This document shows, one piece after another, positions 8,607-18,497 of a stretch of 19,995 nt of DNA (position 1 is its first letter; every line of letters begins with the position of its first letter). The stretch is from contig JALLAZ010000254.1 of assembly GCA_036939755.1 (NCBI GenBank), forward strand, positions 1 to 19,995, written 5' to 3'. The translations under genes and the position numbers were made by a program. This stretch comes from Stephanodiscus triporus. Taxonomy: Eukaryota > Bacillariophyta > Thalassiosirophyceae > Thalassiosirales > Thalassiosiraceae. A model generated the notes under the pieces. That model ran no database searches. It saw only the letters and a list, made by a program, of their open reading frames with translations, and had not been told where the DNA came from.

Positions 8607-9434
8607 ATGACGACCAAACGCTCGAAGAATCCACGATCGGAAGCACGGGAGGAGGCGGGCGAAGATGATGTCAGCGACGACGACTCTTCGTCCGAAGAGG
8701 GCCTCGACTCCACGGCGGAGTCGTCTCCTCCCCTCGAAACAGATGTTGTCGGGCGTGATATTCGTCGACATGCCCTCGAACTTCTGCGGTCGTTCCCCGA
8801 ACGCGGCCATCTCGAATCGGGCAACGCGAGGGACGATGGCGGCGGCGGCGGCAGTCCCGAGAGCCCGGGCCGCTATCGATCGTATCAGTATTCGCCCGGA
8901 GCAACCCGCGCGACGACGTCCGCCCCCTCCTCCCGCGTCGATTACGACGCGACCGCCGCGACGACGGCGCCGTGGGGGGGTGGATACGGGAACGACGACG
9001 GGGGGGGAGGCCTCAGCCTCGCGGGCGTCGCGTCGATGGCATTCGCCTGCGTGGCGACCTGCCTGACCGAGGGCTATCGCGCGGCGTCCAATTATTACGG
9101 GGGCTACTACGAGGGGACGCGATATCCTCCCGTTGCCGTCGTCGCGGATACGAACGGTGGCATGCGAAATTATCACCACGTTCCGAGCTATCGCGACAGC
9201 ACGCCCGACGACCGAACCAGCGCCGGCGGTAATGTTGTGAACGGCACGAACGGTTACATCGACGGACGCCGAACAAAAGTTGGGGATGGAGAGGTTATGG
9301 AAAGGGGAATTTCGACGCATTTCGTCGACAACGAGAAAATGAGCCAAACGATAGGCGGAATAAGAACACAGCAAGACGAATGGGAGAAGGTACACGTTCC
9401 ATCCACCTATCAGGGGGGTGGGGCAGGGAGGTAG
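8607..9434 (+). CDS. Unrecognised acidic protein with one hydrophobic segment and a possible LIR/AIM motif
   Basis: 275 residues from ATG 8607 (MTTKRSKNPRSEAREE). The in-frame extension to 8466 is possible but looks like leader sequence. Residues 17-45 are rich in Asp, Glu and Ser (casein-kinase-type sites); a short helix follows (RDIRRHALELLRSF, 50-63); the middle is Gly/Ser/Tyr-rich and probably disordered. Residues 136-155 (LSLAGVASMAFACVATCLTE) are the only hydrophobic stretch, long enough for a marginal membrane span or buried helix. Near the C-terminus is QQDEWEKVHVP (255-265), in which an acidic pair precedes W-x-x-V, as in Atg8-interacting motifs. No family is recognised. Intron-free, GC-rich in the same way as its neighbours, divergent from RF1 and convergent with the gene at 9932. 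Confidence 0.65.
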   Translation: MTTKRSKNPRSEAREEAGEDDVSDDDSSSEEGLDSTAESSPPLETDVVGRDIRRHALELLRSFPERGHLESGNARDDGGGGGSPESPGRYRSYQYSPGATRATTSAPSSRVDYDATAATTAPWGGGYGNDDGGGGLSLAGVASMAFACVATCLTEGYRAASNYYGGYYEGTRYPPVAVVADTNGGMRNYHHVPSYRDSTPDDRTSAGGNVVNGTNGYIDGRRTKVGDGEVMERGISTHFVDNEKMSQTIGGIRTQQDEWEKVHVPSTYQGGGAGR

Positions 9435-9931
9435 AAAACATTTTGGAATTTAACAACTAGCATCAAAATTTTAATGTCAATATAACTGGGTGTCATTATT
9501 GATGTTGACATCTGTAAACACGACCTTAGAATATTCACGGCATGTGCGATAAAGTATGTGGGACTCCGGTGTAACCGATAATCCAATCGATAGCGTATTT
9601 TTTGGTGGCCGGTTTGCGACCGGTGAAAATTATGTTTTCCGCAAAGTGAAGAGTGGGGTCAAGGCACTCCTTAGCAAAGGCGTGTCGGCTGAATAATATA
9701 TGACCTCTGCTTTTTAATGCATTATTGGGGCACGAGCTTTTCGCTACAATGATGAAGAGCGTGTTTGAATTTGAGGAACGCGAGGAGGTCCCTGTCCCGC
9801 GTGTTCTTCACCAGGAGTCAAGCGTTATGGAAGGAATGGGGGTGCTCGGTCAATTAGTAAAAAGAGCATGTTGGCGTTATTTATTGTGACGCTGAAGTGG
9901 TATCCACAAATTTGTGGTACCTTCATATGGT
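9435..9931. other. Convergent intergenic region
   Basis: A 497-bp 3' flank between two convergent genes, clearly more AT-rich than the plus gene before it. A minus-strand frame of about 90 codons without an ATG (about 9540-9810) ends in a protein-like stretch, but no start, splice site or family supports it. Confidence 0.55.
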
Positions 9932-12900
9932 TCAGGATTCTTCCGACCGGTTCATTCTACGACGAAGTTGAAGATAAGCAGATGCGTCTATCCTATACAT
10001 CGAGAGCCAAGTTAAGCCGTCGGCATAAGAATTTTGATTTCTGCCGGCTGGCGAAATCAATTCGTTCGCTTGAGATGACTGCCACAGTTTGACTGCAAGC
10101 CACCATATAGAGTTGCATACAAAATGATGCCGCACTCCCAATAGATGGCTGGCAACTACAATTTTCATGCATAGGGCTTCGCAAGATGGATGGCGAGTGA
10201 GCCGCTGGTGGACGTCCGAGTCAAACGGAAAGCCTCTGTGTGAGTCGAAGGATGAGGTGGAAGTTTTTTCTGGGAGCAGCTTGCCGACAATGAATGCATC
10301 GTAGTTATGATTCACATCGGTGCCGCATTCAAGTGGATCCCAGATCCAGCCCAAGCATTCTTCTGGAGCAGGAATTGAAAGTGCTTCGTCAGGTGGATTC
10401 ACTGCCAGGCGTTTGACCTTTTCAACATGAGATTCTACAATAGATGAGACAATATCAACAAATTCTGGTTTTACCGCCTTGGCTGCAGATTCCGGGGCAT
10501 GAAAAAAGTGATCTTCCCAATGCGTCACACGGAGTGCACCCCACCATTTGCGCCCTTCCTCGGACTGAAGAGCAACATCTTCTTCGTTCACAGCACCGAG
10601 AGCATTGACAAGTCGAGCCCAATTCATCCTCTCACACGAGTTGCGCTCAACAGCACTAGCAAGAACATCAATCAGTCCATCCCTAGGCAAATACTTTGAT
10701 TCGCACAATAGATGGACTTTTTCAATGGACGCCGTGGAGCAAACCTTGGTTGCCCAGCAGTAAGTCTGGCAACAAGAGGAGTTTAGATTCATTCTACTAA
10801 ATCAATTCGAGTAAAATGCCAAAGAGTCACCTGCTATATTCACTTACGTGGTAGGCATGAAGGTAATTCACTTCGGAGCCGAATCCATTTTTTGAACCGT
10901 ACAATTGTTGCGGACGATGCAAGAGAAAAATAGGATTTTTCCATTCCAGCATAGAAGAAACGGCCAAATGAAACATGACGCAATCATGATTTTTGGCGAA
11001 GCTGACAAAATCGCGAACTGCGACAGCAGCATAGCTTCGGATTCTAGGAAAGCATTCTAGCTGTTGCCTCCCCGGGTGATCATTCTCCGATGTGCCAAAA
11101 GCGACGCAAAGCATGCCAAGTAACGTCGCTACATACCAAGACCAATGATCAACATTTTCTGGTCCCTTTATGATGCAACTTCGAAACATCATAGCAGCCT
11201 CAAGCATGACTTTCACTAGCGTGTCATCAATAATACTACCTCTCGCTTCCCAAGCGGACTGTGGAGGAGAAATCAGGCTACCTTCCTCTTCAACCAATGT
11301 CAGCATATTTCTCATCATATCAAAAGGTGTCCTATTTTCTGATGAGTCAGGACAATGCTGTCTCGAAACCACTTCAGCAGCACGCGGTGTCAAATTTTCA
11401 ACTATCATGGCGATGCCAGTCGTGAGATGAATTTGCGTAAATGATGTTGACTTCCTGTCGCGGTCTTTTCCTCTCTTTGCGATTTCCACGGCAGCGAGTT
11501 TTATACTGTTCAGCTCCTCCTTTTCTAGATAAGCTGGAATATTTCGACTGGGCACTGTCATCTCCAGGACGTTATTATCCAGATCGCTTGCGTCACTATC
11601 ATCACTGCTATTGTTTTCTTCCTTCACTTCCCACGAGGATAGTTTCGATTTCCTCCTCTTTCGACTGCACCCTACTCCACCGCCGTTGGCAAGATAAGAT
11701 TGTGTTGCCATGATAGCTTTAGCTCGCGCAGCAGACTCAGGAAAGTCGATGCGCGACTTGTACAAATTGACATCCGGGACTTCACCTAGAGATATCGCCA
11801 GGTTAAGGTACGATTCAATAGACTCATGCCAGAAGCCAACTTCTTCTTTCAACAGCTTCAAGGCACGCCGGTGTTGAAAGTCAGATGAATTCAATTGTTG
11901 CTCTTGCCTCAATCGCGCCATGGATGAAGTGAGATGGTCAATGAATGAAGCAAGGGCCACATCAATATGCGAGGTTTCGATGTGGGATTCGTGAATAATT
12001 TTGGCATACTTGTCCACTGCTCCTGGGTCGGGTGTTTGAATTTTATCTATGAGCGAGACCATGAGTACTCTTGATTCATCCAATGTAGCAGTGGGATCGT
12101 CCTCTTCTCCTTCCCTTGCACTAGGAGGCTCATTTTTGACTCCTACGCAGTTCGCGGTCTCTTCAGTAGAACCCTTCATAATGCCATGAATGATTCTCGC
12201 CGCTCTTGCCGGCTCACTACCTCGGTCACCAGCCAATTCACTCTTTGAAGTGATAGTAGGTACTCCGTATTGCATATCCTCATCGCCTTCCTCAATTTCG
12301 ATATTTGACATTGCCTCTTCTGATTCTGTGTGCTCTGGCATCAGAGCACCACTGAATTCCCCTTTCAGTGATGACAATCTTTCGGCAAGATCTCCTGTAG
12401 GTAAGGTTGCGGTAACTTTCTTTCTCTCTTGTAATCGCTGACGAAGACATTTCAATAACAAGGATCGTAAATTATGTACTCGCTGCTTCAACACTGTCGG
12501 GTGGGTTGGCATTGATGGGTCAGATGTCCAGCCGGGGGGCGATGTAATGATGCCATCCACGCCGAGAAATGACTTGATTGCCCGTCTTTCGGTAAGATTA
12601 ACTCTTTCCGTTTCTTCCGAATTCGTGTTGCCACATCCTTCACCGCTGCGGTCGCCGCATTCGACCAAATATTTCAATTCATTCTCCCAAAGTCGTCGAT
12701 TCGCTCCAAACTCCTGGGCAACCTTGATCAAAAACTGATGTCTGTGCGTAAATTTAGGAAGGGAGTGGACCATCGACATGAGCCGGAACAGTGGCGTTGT
12801 CTTCACAATGTCGACACTGGTCGTACTCTTATTATCAAAATTTTCCATGGCAATGACCGAAGTGTTACCGTGTGATATTTGACTGAACACACCAAGTGGC

Positions 12901-14213
12901 TGGTATGAGTGAACAGATGATTTGGAGGAAAAAGAGGACGAGACGATTGATACCGAATCGTCCTCATTCTTCACGTTCGACCGATTGCGGTCGGTTTCGA
13001 GTGCACGAGTGTCATCGAAATCTTTGGCCATTACGCCGCTTGCAACCATGCGTATCCAAAGGCGCGTTGCGTTCCTTCCGTGAGCGAGCACCATCCTTTC
13101 TGAGCCTGGGGTCACAGTATCGATCATCCCATGCAAATCCATCCTCTTTTTCAACTGATTGAAGTGCAGCGGGAACGAACGAGGGACACAGTCGTCGTAT
13201 ACTTGTTTGGTGATTGGCGTGATGTGACTAGCGAACTTTGCCATGGTGTCTCGTGGCCGTTTTCTCCCAACGATGCCACCGGATGTAACGGTGCTCTGCT
13301 CCGGGAACATGACATGGCCCGTCTCCTGTCTCTTCTCCGGATGACCGGCGTCGGCATCATGATTCACACCAGAGCTCGATTTGCTTGTCACGTCGATATC
13401 AGGAACAGCGCGGCTTCTACGTCTCGAATTCCGGTAAACATAATAAGGAAGCTTCGCGGCGTCAGCTGCGGGCATGGTCGTGTACCCCTCGTCCAAGAAA
13501 TTCCAGTTGGCCCCCCCATCGCGATCGTCCGTCGACTTGATGCCGGGATTCGTCCTCGCCGTCCAAGCATCATTTCCCCCCTCGGCATCCTCCATCGTCT
13601 TTTCGACCGATTCCAACCTCCGACGCTCCGACCTTCCGCCGAGCTCCTTCCTAATCAGGCATTCCATCGATCCGCCCACGTCCCTCTCGTCCCTCAAGTC
13701 GGTCGTCTTCAGGTACTTGAACCTCGCGTATCCCTCCCGTCTTTTGATCTGTATCTCCGTGGGAGGTAGCACCGTCCTTTTCGCCTTGATGCCCGAATCT
13801 CGCATCGCCTTCCTCTCGAGCTTCCGTCGCTGTCGTTCCTCCTCCTCCTCGTGGTGGGACGATTGGGACAGCAGGGTCTCCTCCATTCGCGAGAGTTCGG
13901 CGACGGACAGATTGGCGGAATGCCGAGAGAGCGCATCGTCCTGCTGCCACGACGAACTCCCGCGGGAGAAGGAGGCACTAGAGGAGGAGGGACGACGGCG
14001 GCGGCGGCGTCCCTCCGTCGACCCCCCCCCGTCGTGTAGCTCTCGCGGCCGACGACTGCCATCGGAACGGGCGTCATCATCGCGGCGCGAATGCGACGCC
14101 GAGCGCCCTCCGTCCCCTTCGTTGACGTCGTCGGCGCTGGCGAGGATATTTCGAGAGCGATGAACATCATCATCCGCAACGCCATCGGGGTCCCAATCGT
14201 AATCGCTGGGCAT
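9932..14213 (-). CDS. Unrecognised large, probably nuclear protein (1399 residues, two exons)
   Basis: Exon 1 runs 14213-10848 (1122 codons) and exon 2 10765-9932. The 82-bp intron has a GTAAGT donor and a TTGTTGCCAG acceptor and joins in phase 0 as LHAYH|TYCWATKV. ATG 14213 (MPSDYDWDPDG) is preferred; an upstream in-frame ATG at 14300 would add 29 residues coded inside the repeat element. Residues 1-130 are Asp/Ser/Arg-rich with an RRRRRR run; next comes a charged predicted coiled coil (HHEEEEERQRRKLERKAMRD). Basic clusters (GRKRPRD, CSRKRRKSKL) look like nuclear localisation signals. The second half is mostly alpha-helical, with Trp-rich segments such as VDHWSWYVATLLGML and MNWARLVNALGAV, suggesting a helical-repeat scaffold. 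I know no matching family, so no function is assigned. It is much less GC-rich than RF1 and the DUF3445-like gene. Confidence 0.8.
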
Positions 14214-14251
14214 TAGGGGTTGACTATATGGCACCAAAATGGAGATGAATA

Positions 14252-14716
14252 TCGTTCCGGCGCGGCAAAAAAAAAACATATCGCGATGGTCCATCATCAA
14301 AAAACGATGATTTGGGGGGGGTATTTCCTACGTAGCTTTTGGTATAAAATTCACCTCCCGCCAAATAGTTTTTTTTCCACGATAAATGGGATTTCTCGTA
14401 TTTTGTTCCCGCAATTTTTTTCCTCAAAAAAACTCATTGGCGGGAGAAGTTCCTACGTAGAATTCTGGTATGTTTTTGAGGGGTCGCGAAATCATCATTT
14501 TTTGATGATTTAGCAACTTGCTTTTCAATTGAATTCCTTTTTACCAATTCGGTTCCTCAACATAAATTGCTCAGTACACTTCGACGCGCAAGAGTAAGGC
14601 GAATCCAACGGTGCCTTTGATTATCCCTAAATTCGAATTTTTGATGGAGAAACGGCGTCTCAAAGTCAAAAATCATCATTTTTTGATGGGTTTTTCGGTT
14701 TGCCGCGCCCGAACGA
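14252..14716. mobile_element. MITE-like element with inverted termini and nested palindrome
   Basis: The left end (from 14252) reads TCGTTCCGGCGCGGCAAA, then an A-run and a CCATCATCAAAAAACGATGA block. The right end (to 14716) read on the minus strand gives TCGTTCGGGCGCGGCAAA, then CCATCAAAAAATGATGA. Terminal inverted repeats are therefore about 50-60 bp and imperfect. Both ends are flanked by TA (14250-14251 and 14717-14718), the target duplication typical of Tc1/mariner-related elements. Inside, a third copy of the ATCATCATTTTTTGATGAT block (14490-14509) pairs with the left arm, and CTCCCGCCAA (14355-14364) pairs with TTGGCGGGAG (14437-14446), giving a palindrome centred near 14400. No transposase is encoded. 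The element starts 38 bp upstream of the start codon at 14213. Confidence 0.65.
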
Positions 14717-14847
14717 TAGGGGTAAATTTCTCGCAAAAGACGTAACACATCGGCTGCGTGTTCTACGGTAATCCTATTAGTGATAACCTGTTCGTGTATC
14801 CGCAACAAAATCACCTTTTCGCTCTTTTTTTTCGGCATACGAATCAC
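14557..14847 (-). pseudogene. Orphan ORF with helix-turn-helix-like N-terminus, running into the inverted repeat
   Basis: 96 codons. Residues 1-42 (MIRMPKKKSEKVILLRIHEQ, then VITNRITVEHAADVLRLLRE) are basic and helical and resemble the N-terminal helix-turn-helix of some transposases (the ITVEHAADVLRL part). From about residue 43 (IYPYRSGAANRKTHQ) the coding sequence is the terminal repeat of the element, after which the frame loses character. It may be a transposase or DNA-binding gene cut by the element's insertion, or a remnant of the family that mobilised it. The match is by eye only. Confidence 0.35.
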
Positions 14848-15178
14848 GAATGGTCATTTTAAGGAAAAAAAAGACGGTGCGAACGTCTTTGGGTTAGGAT
14901 TACGGTTAGGGGGGAAACGGCATTTTCACAGAGTAGATACATACGAGTAATACTCCTAATATTATTATTTATGTACTCTACACGTGAACCAACCACAACC
15001 AACGACCCGCCTACGTCCCCCCTTGAACTTACCTACTAGTATTGTTTATCTACTACTCTACGATACTCTACCGCGCAGCATCCGATCCATGCATGCATGG
15101 TTCACACAAGATTATCTCATTTATGATAGTGACGCAAAGATTAATCTCCCCCACAACATCGCCCCTCCAAACCCAAAC

Positions 15179-15470
15179 ATGAATCTTTTCGCCCGGCTTT
15201 TGCTCCTTGTTGGTATTTCCGCTGTTGGTGGGTTCTTTTGACGCGTCTTCACCTCAATGACGACTGCTTGTACTCATCTGGTCTTTTAATTGTTTTCTTT
15301 CATTTCGTTATGCAGCCGGAAAGAAAGATTTCGCCCGTGTAAAAAAAAACGACGACGTGAGTACAACTACCTCTACTGTTGCGACAGGCGATCTGATCTT
15401 CGTACCAGATGATGGTACAACCCCCTCTGCTACGCCAGAGCCAGGCGGTGGGACAATGACACCGCCTTAG
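15179..15470 (+). CDS. Possible small secreted Thr/Pro-rich protein, two exons
   Basis: ATG 15179 opens a hydrophobic stretch MNLFARLLLLVGISAV; exon 1 ends at 15227 before GTGGGT. An 88-bp intron ends in a polypyrimidine tract and TTATGCAG; exon 2 is 15316-15470. The junction (phase 1) gives SAV|AGKKDFARVKKNDD, completing a typical signal-peptidase site after a 17-19-residue signal peptide. The mature chain of about 49 residues continues TTTSTVATGDLIFVPDDG and ends in Pro/Thr/Gly-rich sequence with a TAG stop. No cysteines and no known family. A second strong donor (GTGAGT, 15354) lies inside exon 2, so other splice forms are possible. Without splicing exon 1 ends after 20 codons. Support is the signal peptide, acceptor and phase, not homology. 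Confidence 0.45.
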
Positions 15471-16722
15471 ACGACTGTGACGACTGCGCCTTAGCAAGTC
15501 TAGCGGCAGCAGCAGTGGCAGCGAATAGCTCAACGACGAGAGAGTATTTAATTTCTTCGCCCCAAGCTGGCGTTGTTTCAAAACGGCTATCCCAGACCAT
15601 GATTAATCATCTTGAATAGAGTAGCCGTTTATTATATGTTAAGATATGGCCTTCGTCCAAGGTTTCCGTACTCAGCGGTGTCAATACGAACGGAGACATG
15701 CTGGTGCTTTCAAATTACATCCTGTCACTCTCGCTCGCAATACAAAAGCACGAGTTCCAGTCCCAGGATCAAAGGACATGAGTAGTCCTTTCAATCATCC
15801 CCTTTTCTATCGATGCATCATCAATATCAGATCTATTCAATTTGTTTCCCGATTCCCGTCAGGAGTATATTTGTTTTCAGACCACCTGCTCGACTAGCGA
15901 TTCGCGATTCCAAATATTCCATTGCATAGTTGGTTGTTGTGTTATCTTGTTGCTTCTTTGGCTGATGATTCATCATTTTTGCTTGCCTGTCGTCAGCGGA
16001 ATCCTCGAAGCCATTTGCCCTTGTCATTTCCCCTGAATCAACAATAGCGTAGAGTACGAAATAATGTCCGCGAGTTTTTTTTACACTCCCCTCGACGGGC
16101 GGGGACGCCCCTTTTCTGACGGAGGATCTGGGATTATCTCCTCTTTTCGTCCGTTTCTGTCCGCAATAATAGCCTTGTCAGACCACGCAGTTTCCAAGAG
16201 GAGGGAGGACGGATCCATCTTGGGAGGAGGGAGAGCAGCTCTGATTCGCTCAGCGCGGCTTTGAATATGTTTTTTTAGTAGAATCGCAAAAAATATCGTT
16301 GTATGCTGCCGAATGGGGCTTTCGCGGATGCGAGAGGTAAACCCCAGTCAAATTATACCGCCGGCGGCCTCCGACCTCCAGTTGCAGACGTATTCATTCC
16401 ACAATTATCTTCGATTTCGGTGGGGGTAGCGAACCTCGCTCGATTCCTGTGTGACGGCTTTGAAAAAGTTGGGTCGCGTGGGCGGCGGGTGGGTGGGGTT
16501 TTAATTTTTTTCGGAGGCAGAAGAAGCAAGGAGGAAATTGGCGGGAACTTCCTGGCGGAATTATTCCGATCCTCTCGGAAGAGTCCGACAAAATCTTTCC
16601 CGTCATTTCCGCCGCACCTCTCGTAGCTGCGCATCACTGGTCATTTTTCTTTAGTTCCGATCCGAGGTGAAAACAAAACAACACGGCAATCGAAGATCCA
16701 GCATAAGCGACGAGCAGATATT
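15471..16722. other. Intergenic; no supported gene
   Basis: About 1.25 kb without a convincing gene. Frames at 15646-15897, 15842-16036 and 16303-16626 (+) lack recognisable motifs and overlap equally long minus frames. The segment 16320-16620 is more GC-rich and contains an E2F-like TTGGCGGGAA. The last 100 bp are probably the promoter and leader of the gene at 16723. Confidence 0.55.
16537..16560. promoter_or_regulatory. E2F-like site upstream of the flavin reductase gene
   Basis: ATTGGCGGGAAC (16537-16548) matches the TTGGCGGGAA form of E2F/DP binding sites, and a second, weaker CTGGCGGAA follows at 16552. The site lies about 175 bp upstream of the start codon at 16723. Function is inferred from motif only. 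Confidence 0.25.
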
Positions 16723-17733
16723 ATGACGTCAACCATCGCCCTGAACACCGTCATCTTCCTCGGCTCGGCGCGCAACGTCGCACCGCCGTGGGGTGGGGAC
16801 AAGCGCCTCGGCGATCGAGTCGTCGAGTGGGTCAAATCCTCCCTGTCGGGCCGCGCCTCGTCCCTCGGCGACGACACCGTCACCCACGCCGTGCGCGTGA
16901 TCGATCCCGTCGACGTCTTCGGTCCGGGGGGGGCGCTCTCCCACTCGGGCGCGGAGATGCGCTGCCCGACGTTCTTCGCGCCCGATTCGTCCCTGTCCGA
17001 GTCCACGAGGGAATTGAGGGACGTCATCAAGGCCGCCGACTGCTACATCATCGTGAGTCCGGAGTACAATCACACCATCCCGCCGGCGCTGTCGTCGGTC
17101 ATGGGACACTTCGGGGGCTCCAATTACAAGTGCAAACCAGGTCGGCAGTATCGTTTGATTTTTAATGGCGATCGCATACGCTCGCGTGTCTTATATTTTC
17201 GGACTTCTGAATCCTCTTGCCCCTCTCTCCACTCTCGCCGTCGCAACGCTCTCTCTGCTTCCTCGCCCAAAACGCACAGCGGGGATTGTCACCTACTCGC
17301 CCGGACCCTTCGCCGGGATGAGGGCCGCCATGGCGATACAGGTGAGTTCCCTCACCCCCCCGCCCCCCCTTTAATCCCTTCCGAACGATCGTCCATCCCG
17401 TGAATCTCTCTCTTTCTCACTCCCGTGGACGTATTTTTCTCCGCAGATCATGTGCCACGAGCTCGGTTGTCTCCCGGTGTCGAAACTCTGCGGTCTGCCG
17501 GGTCCCGCCGACCTACTCGAGTCGGGCGGCGCGCCCAAGGACCCGGAACATCGGTTGCTGAAGCAATTACCGGAGTTACTCGATCAGCTGGAGTGGATGG
17601 CGGTGGCGATGAAGTCCCAGAGGTGAGCACGGCCCCGTGCACTCCTCCCTCGATGTGTGTTTTCGTTTTTGCGTTGATTTTCTCACGTTCGTTTCAAAAA
17701 ATGTATCGTAGGGAAAAGACTGGCACATTTTGA
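16723..17733 (+). CDS. NAD(P)H-dependent FMN reductase-like flavoprotein, four exons
   Basis: Exons 16723-17140, 17280-17341, 17447-17622 and 17712-17733; introns of 139, 105 and 89 bp are GT-AG. The junctions rebuild [36 protein letters not shown] and KSQR|EKTGTF, keeping frame to the TGA. The 225-residue product is a flavodoxin-fold NADPH-dependent FMN reductase (PF03358 type): GSAR at 14-17 in the phosphate-binding loop after the first strand, [20 protein letters not shown] at 112-131 (the family's PEYN signature), and [12 protein letters not shown] at 141-152. Length fits the family (about 180-230). Such enzymes reduce FMN or quinone-like acceptors in the cytosol. No targeting peptide is obvious; the residues before the first strand are few (MTSTIALNT), so the start is firm. 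The insert around 43-90 is longer than in bacterial homologues. Confidence 0.92.
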
Positions 17734-18489
17734 GACGCTTGTACCGAGTCCATATTATGGTTTGGAATCAGCCACATCGTTTTGCGTGCGCGGCCAACCA
17801 AACGATACATTAGATAGAGTAGAAGTTCGGGGATATTTGTACGGAATGTCAACGAAAATTATCACCGTGTGCTCTGTTGGACGTCTTGTGCATCATAATT
17901 TTTGACTCTATAAGTTATGCTCGCTACCCCTTGCCTCCCTCTATTTTGCGCCATGTGTCTCTTCCCAAATGTTTGCGTTCTCCTGCATTCTTCCTCCCCT
18001 TTCAACTCGCTAAGCAACAATTGGATTGTCGTTCCCCGGCTTCTCATCGCTTGCTAAGGGGTCGAAATACGGGCATAGGAGTAACTCGCATCTTAAGAAT
18101 GCCTTTTGTGAACACTTTATGTACTGTCGTTAATTGTCCATAATGATTCACGCATGTCTCCGCCTTATGTTCAAACAATCGATGCGGCTCATTTTGAATC
18201 AAGTTTTACGTCGTCATTCAGTTTAAATCAACGAATGTTTATGGATTCTGATCAGTGTTGGTGGGCTAGTATCTAATGCAAATGCCGATCAAGCATTAGC
18301 AAGCATCACTTGGACGACCGGATGTTAATCCTGAGTAGTAACAACTCCTGGTAGTTTTACAACGTCTACTTATCGCAATGCAAGCGCGCAGGGTTTGTCC
18401 CCCCCCCGAACCAAATGATATCATGCATTTCCAAGCGCCCACATCATAATGACGCGATGAAAATGACAAACGAGAGACCCACCAACAAT
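17734..18489. other. Convergent intergenic region; no gene seen
   Basis: A 756-bp 3' flank between the flavin reductase (+) and SNF7 (-). AT-rich, with only short frames lacking motifs. Nothing else stands out apart from a C-run at 18400-18407. Confidence 0.6.
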
Positions 18490-18497
18490 TTATTGAT
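18485..18497 (-). terminator. Candidate poly(A) signal overlapping the SNF7 stop codon
   Basis: On the minus strand the gene ends CAA TAA ATTG, so an AATAAA hexamer overlaps the stop codon. If used, cleavage would leave a very short 3' untranslated region. Diatoms often lack a strict hexamer, so this is tentative. Confidence 0.3.

Larger units (their letters stand above)
14214..15178. other. Intergenic region with palindromic element and upstream regions of two divergent genes
   Basis: This 965-bp stretch holds the inverted-repeat element at 14252-14716, an orphan minus ORF (14557-14847), a telomere-like motif (about 14889-14912), and an AT-rich segment with TACTCTAC-like repeats (14930-15080) that would serve as the 5' flank of the small secreted-protein candidate at 15179. 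Confidence 0.6.

Noticed and set aside
9540..9810. A roughly 90-codon minus frame ending in a protein-like stretch between the convergent genes
   Set aside because: No ATG, no clear acceptor linking it to the gene at 9932, and no family match; a run of this length is not rare across six frames of 20 kb.
14984..15241. An 85-codon plus frame leading into the signal-peptide exon
   Set aside because: It opens only at a non-ATG codon and its first part has no protein character; the ATG at 15179 starts a clean signal peptide.
16303..16626. A 107-codon plus frame upstream of the flavin reductase
   Set aside because: An equally long minus frame overlaps it, there is no motif, and the region is more plausibly promoter sequence.
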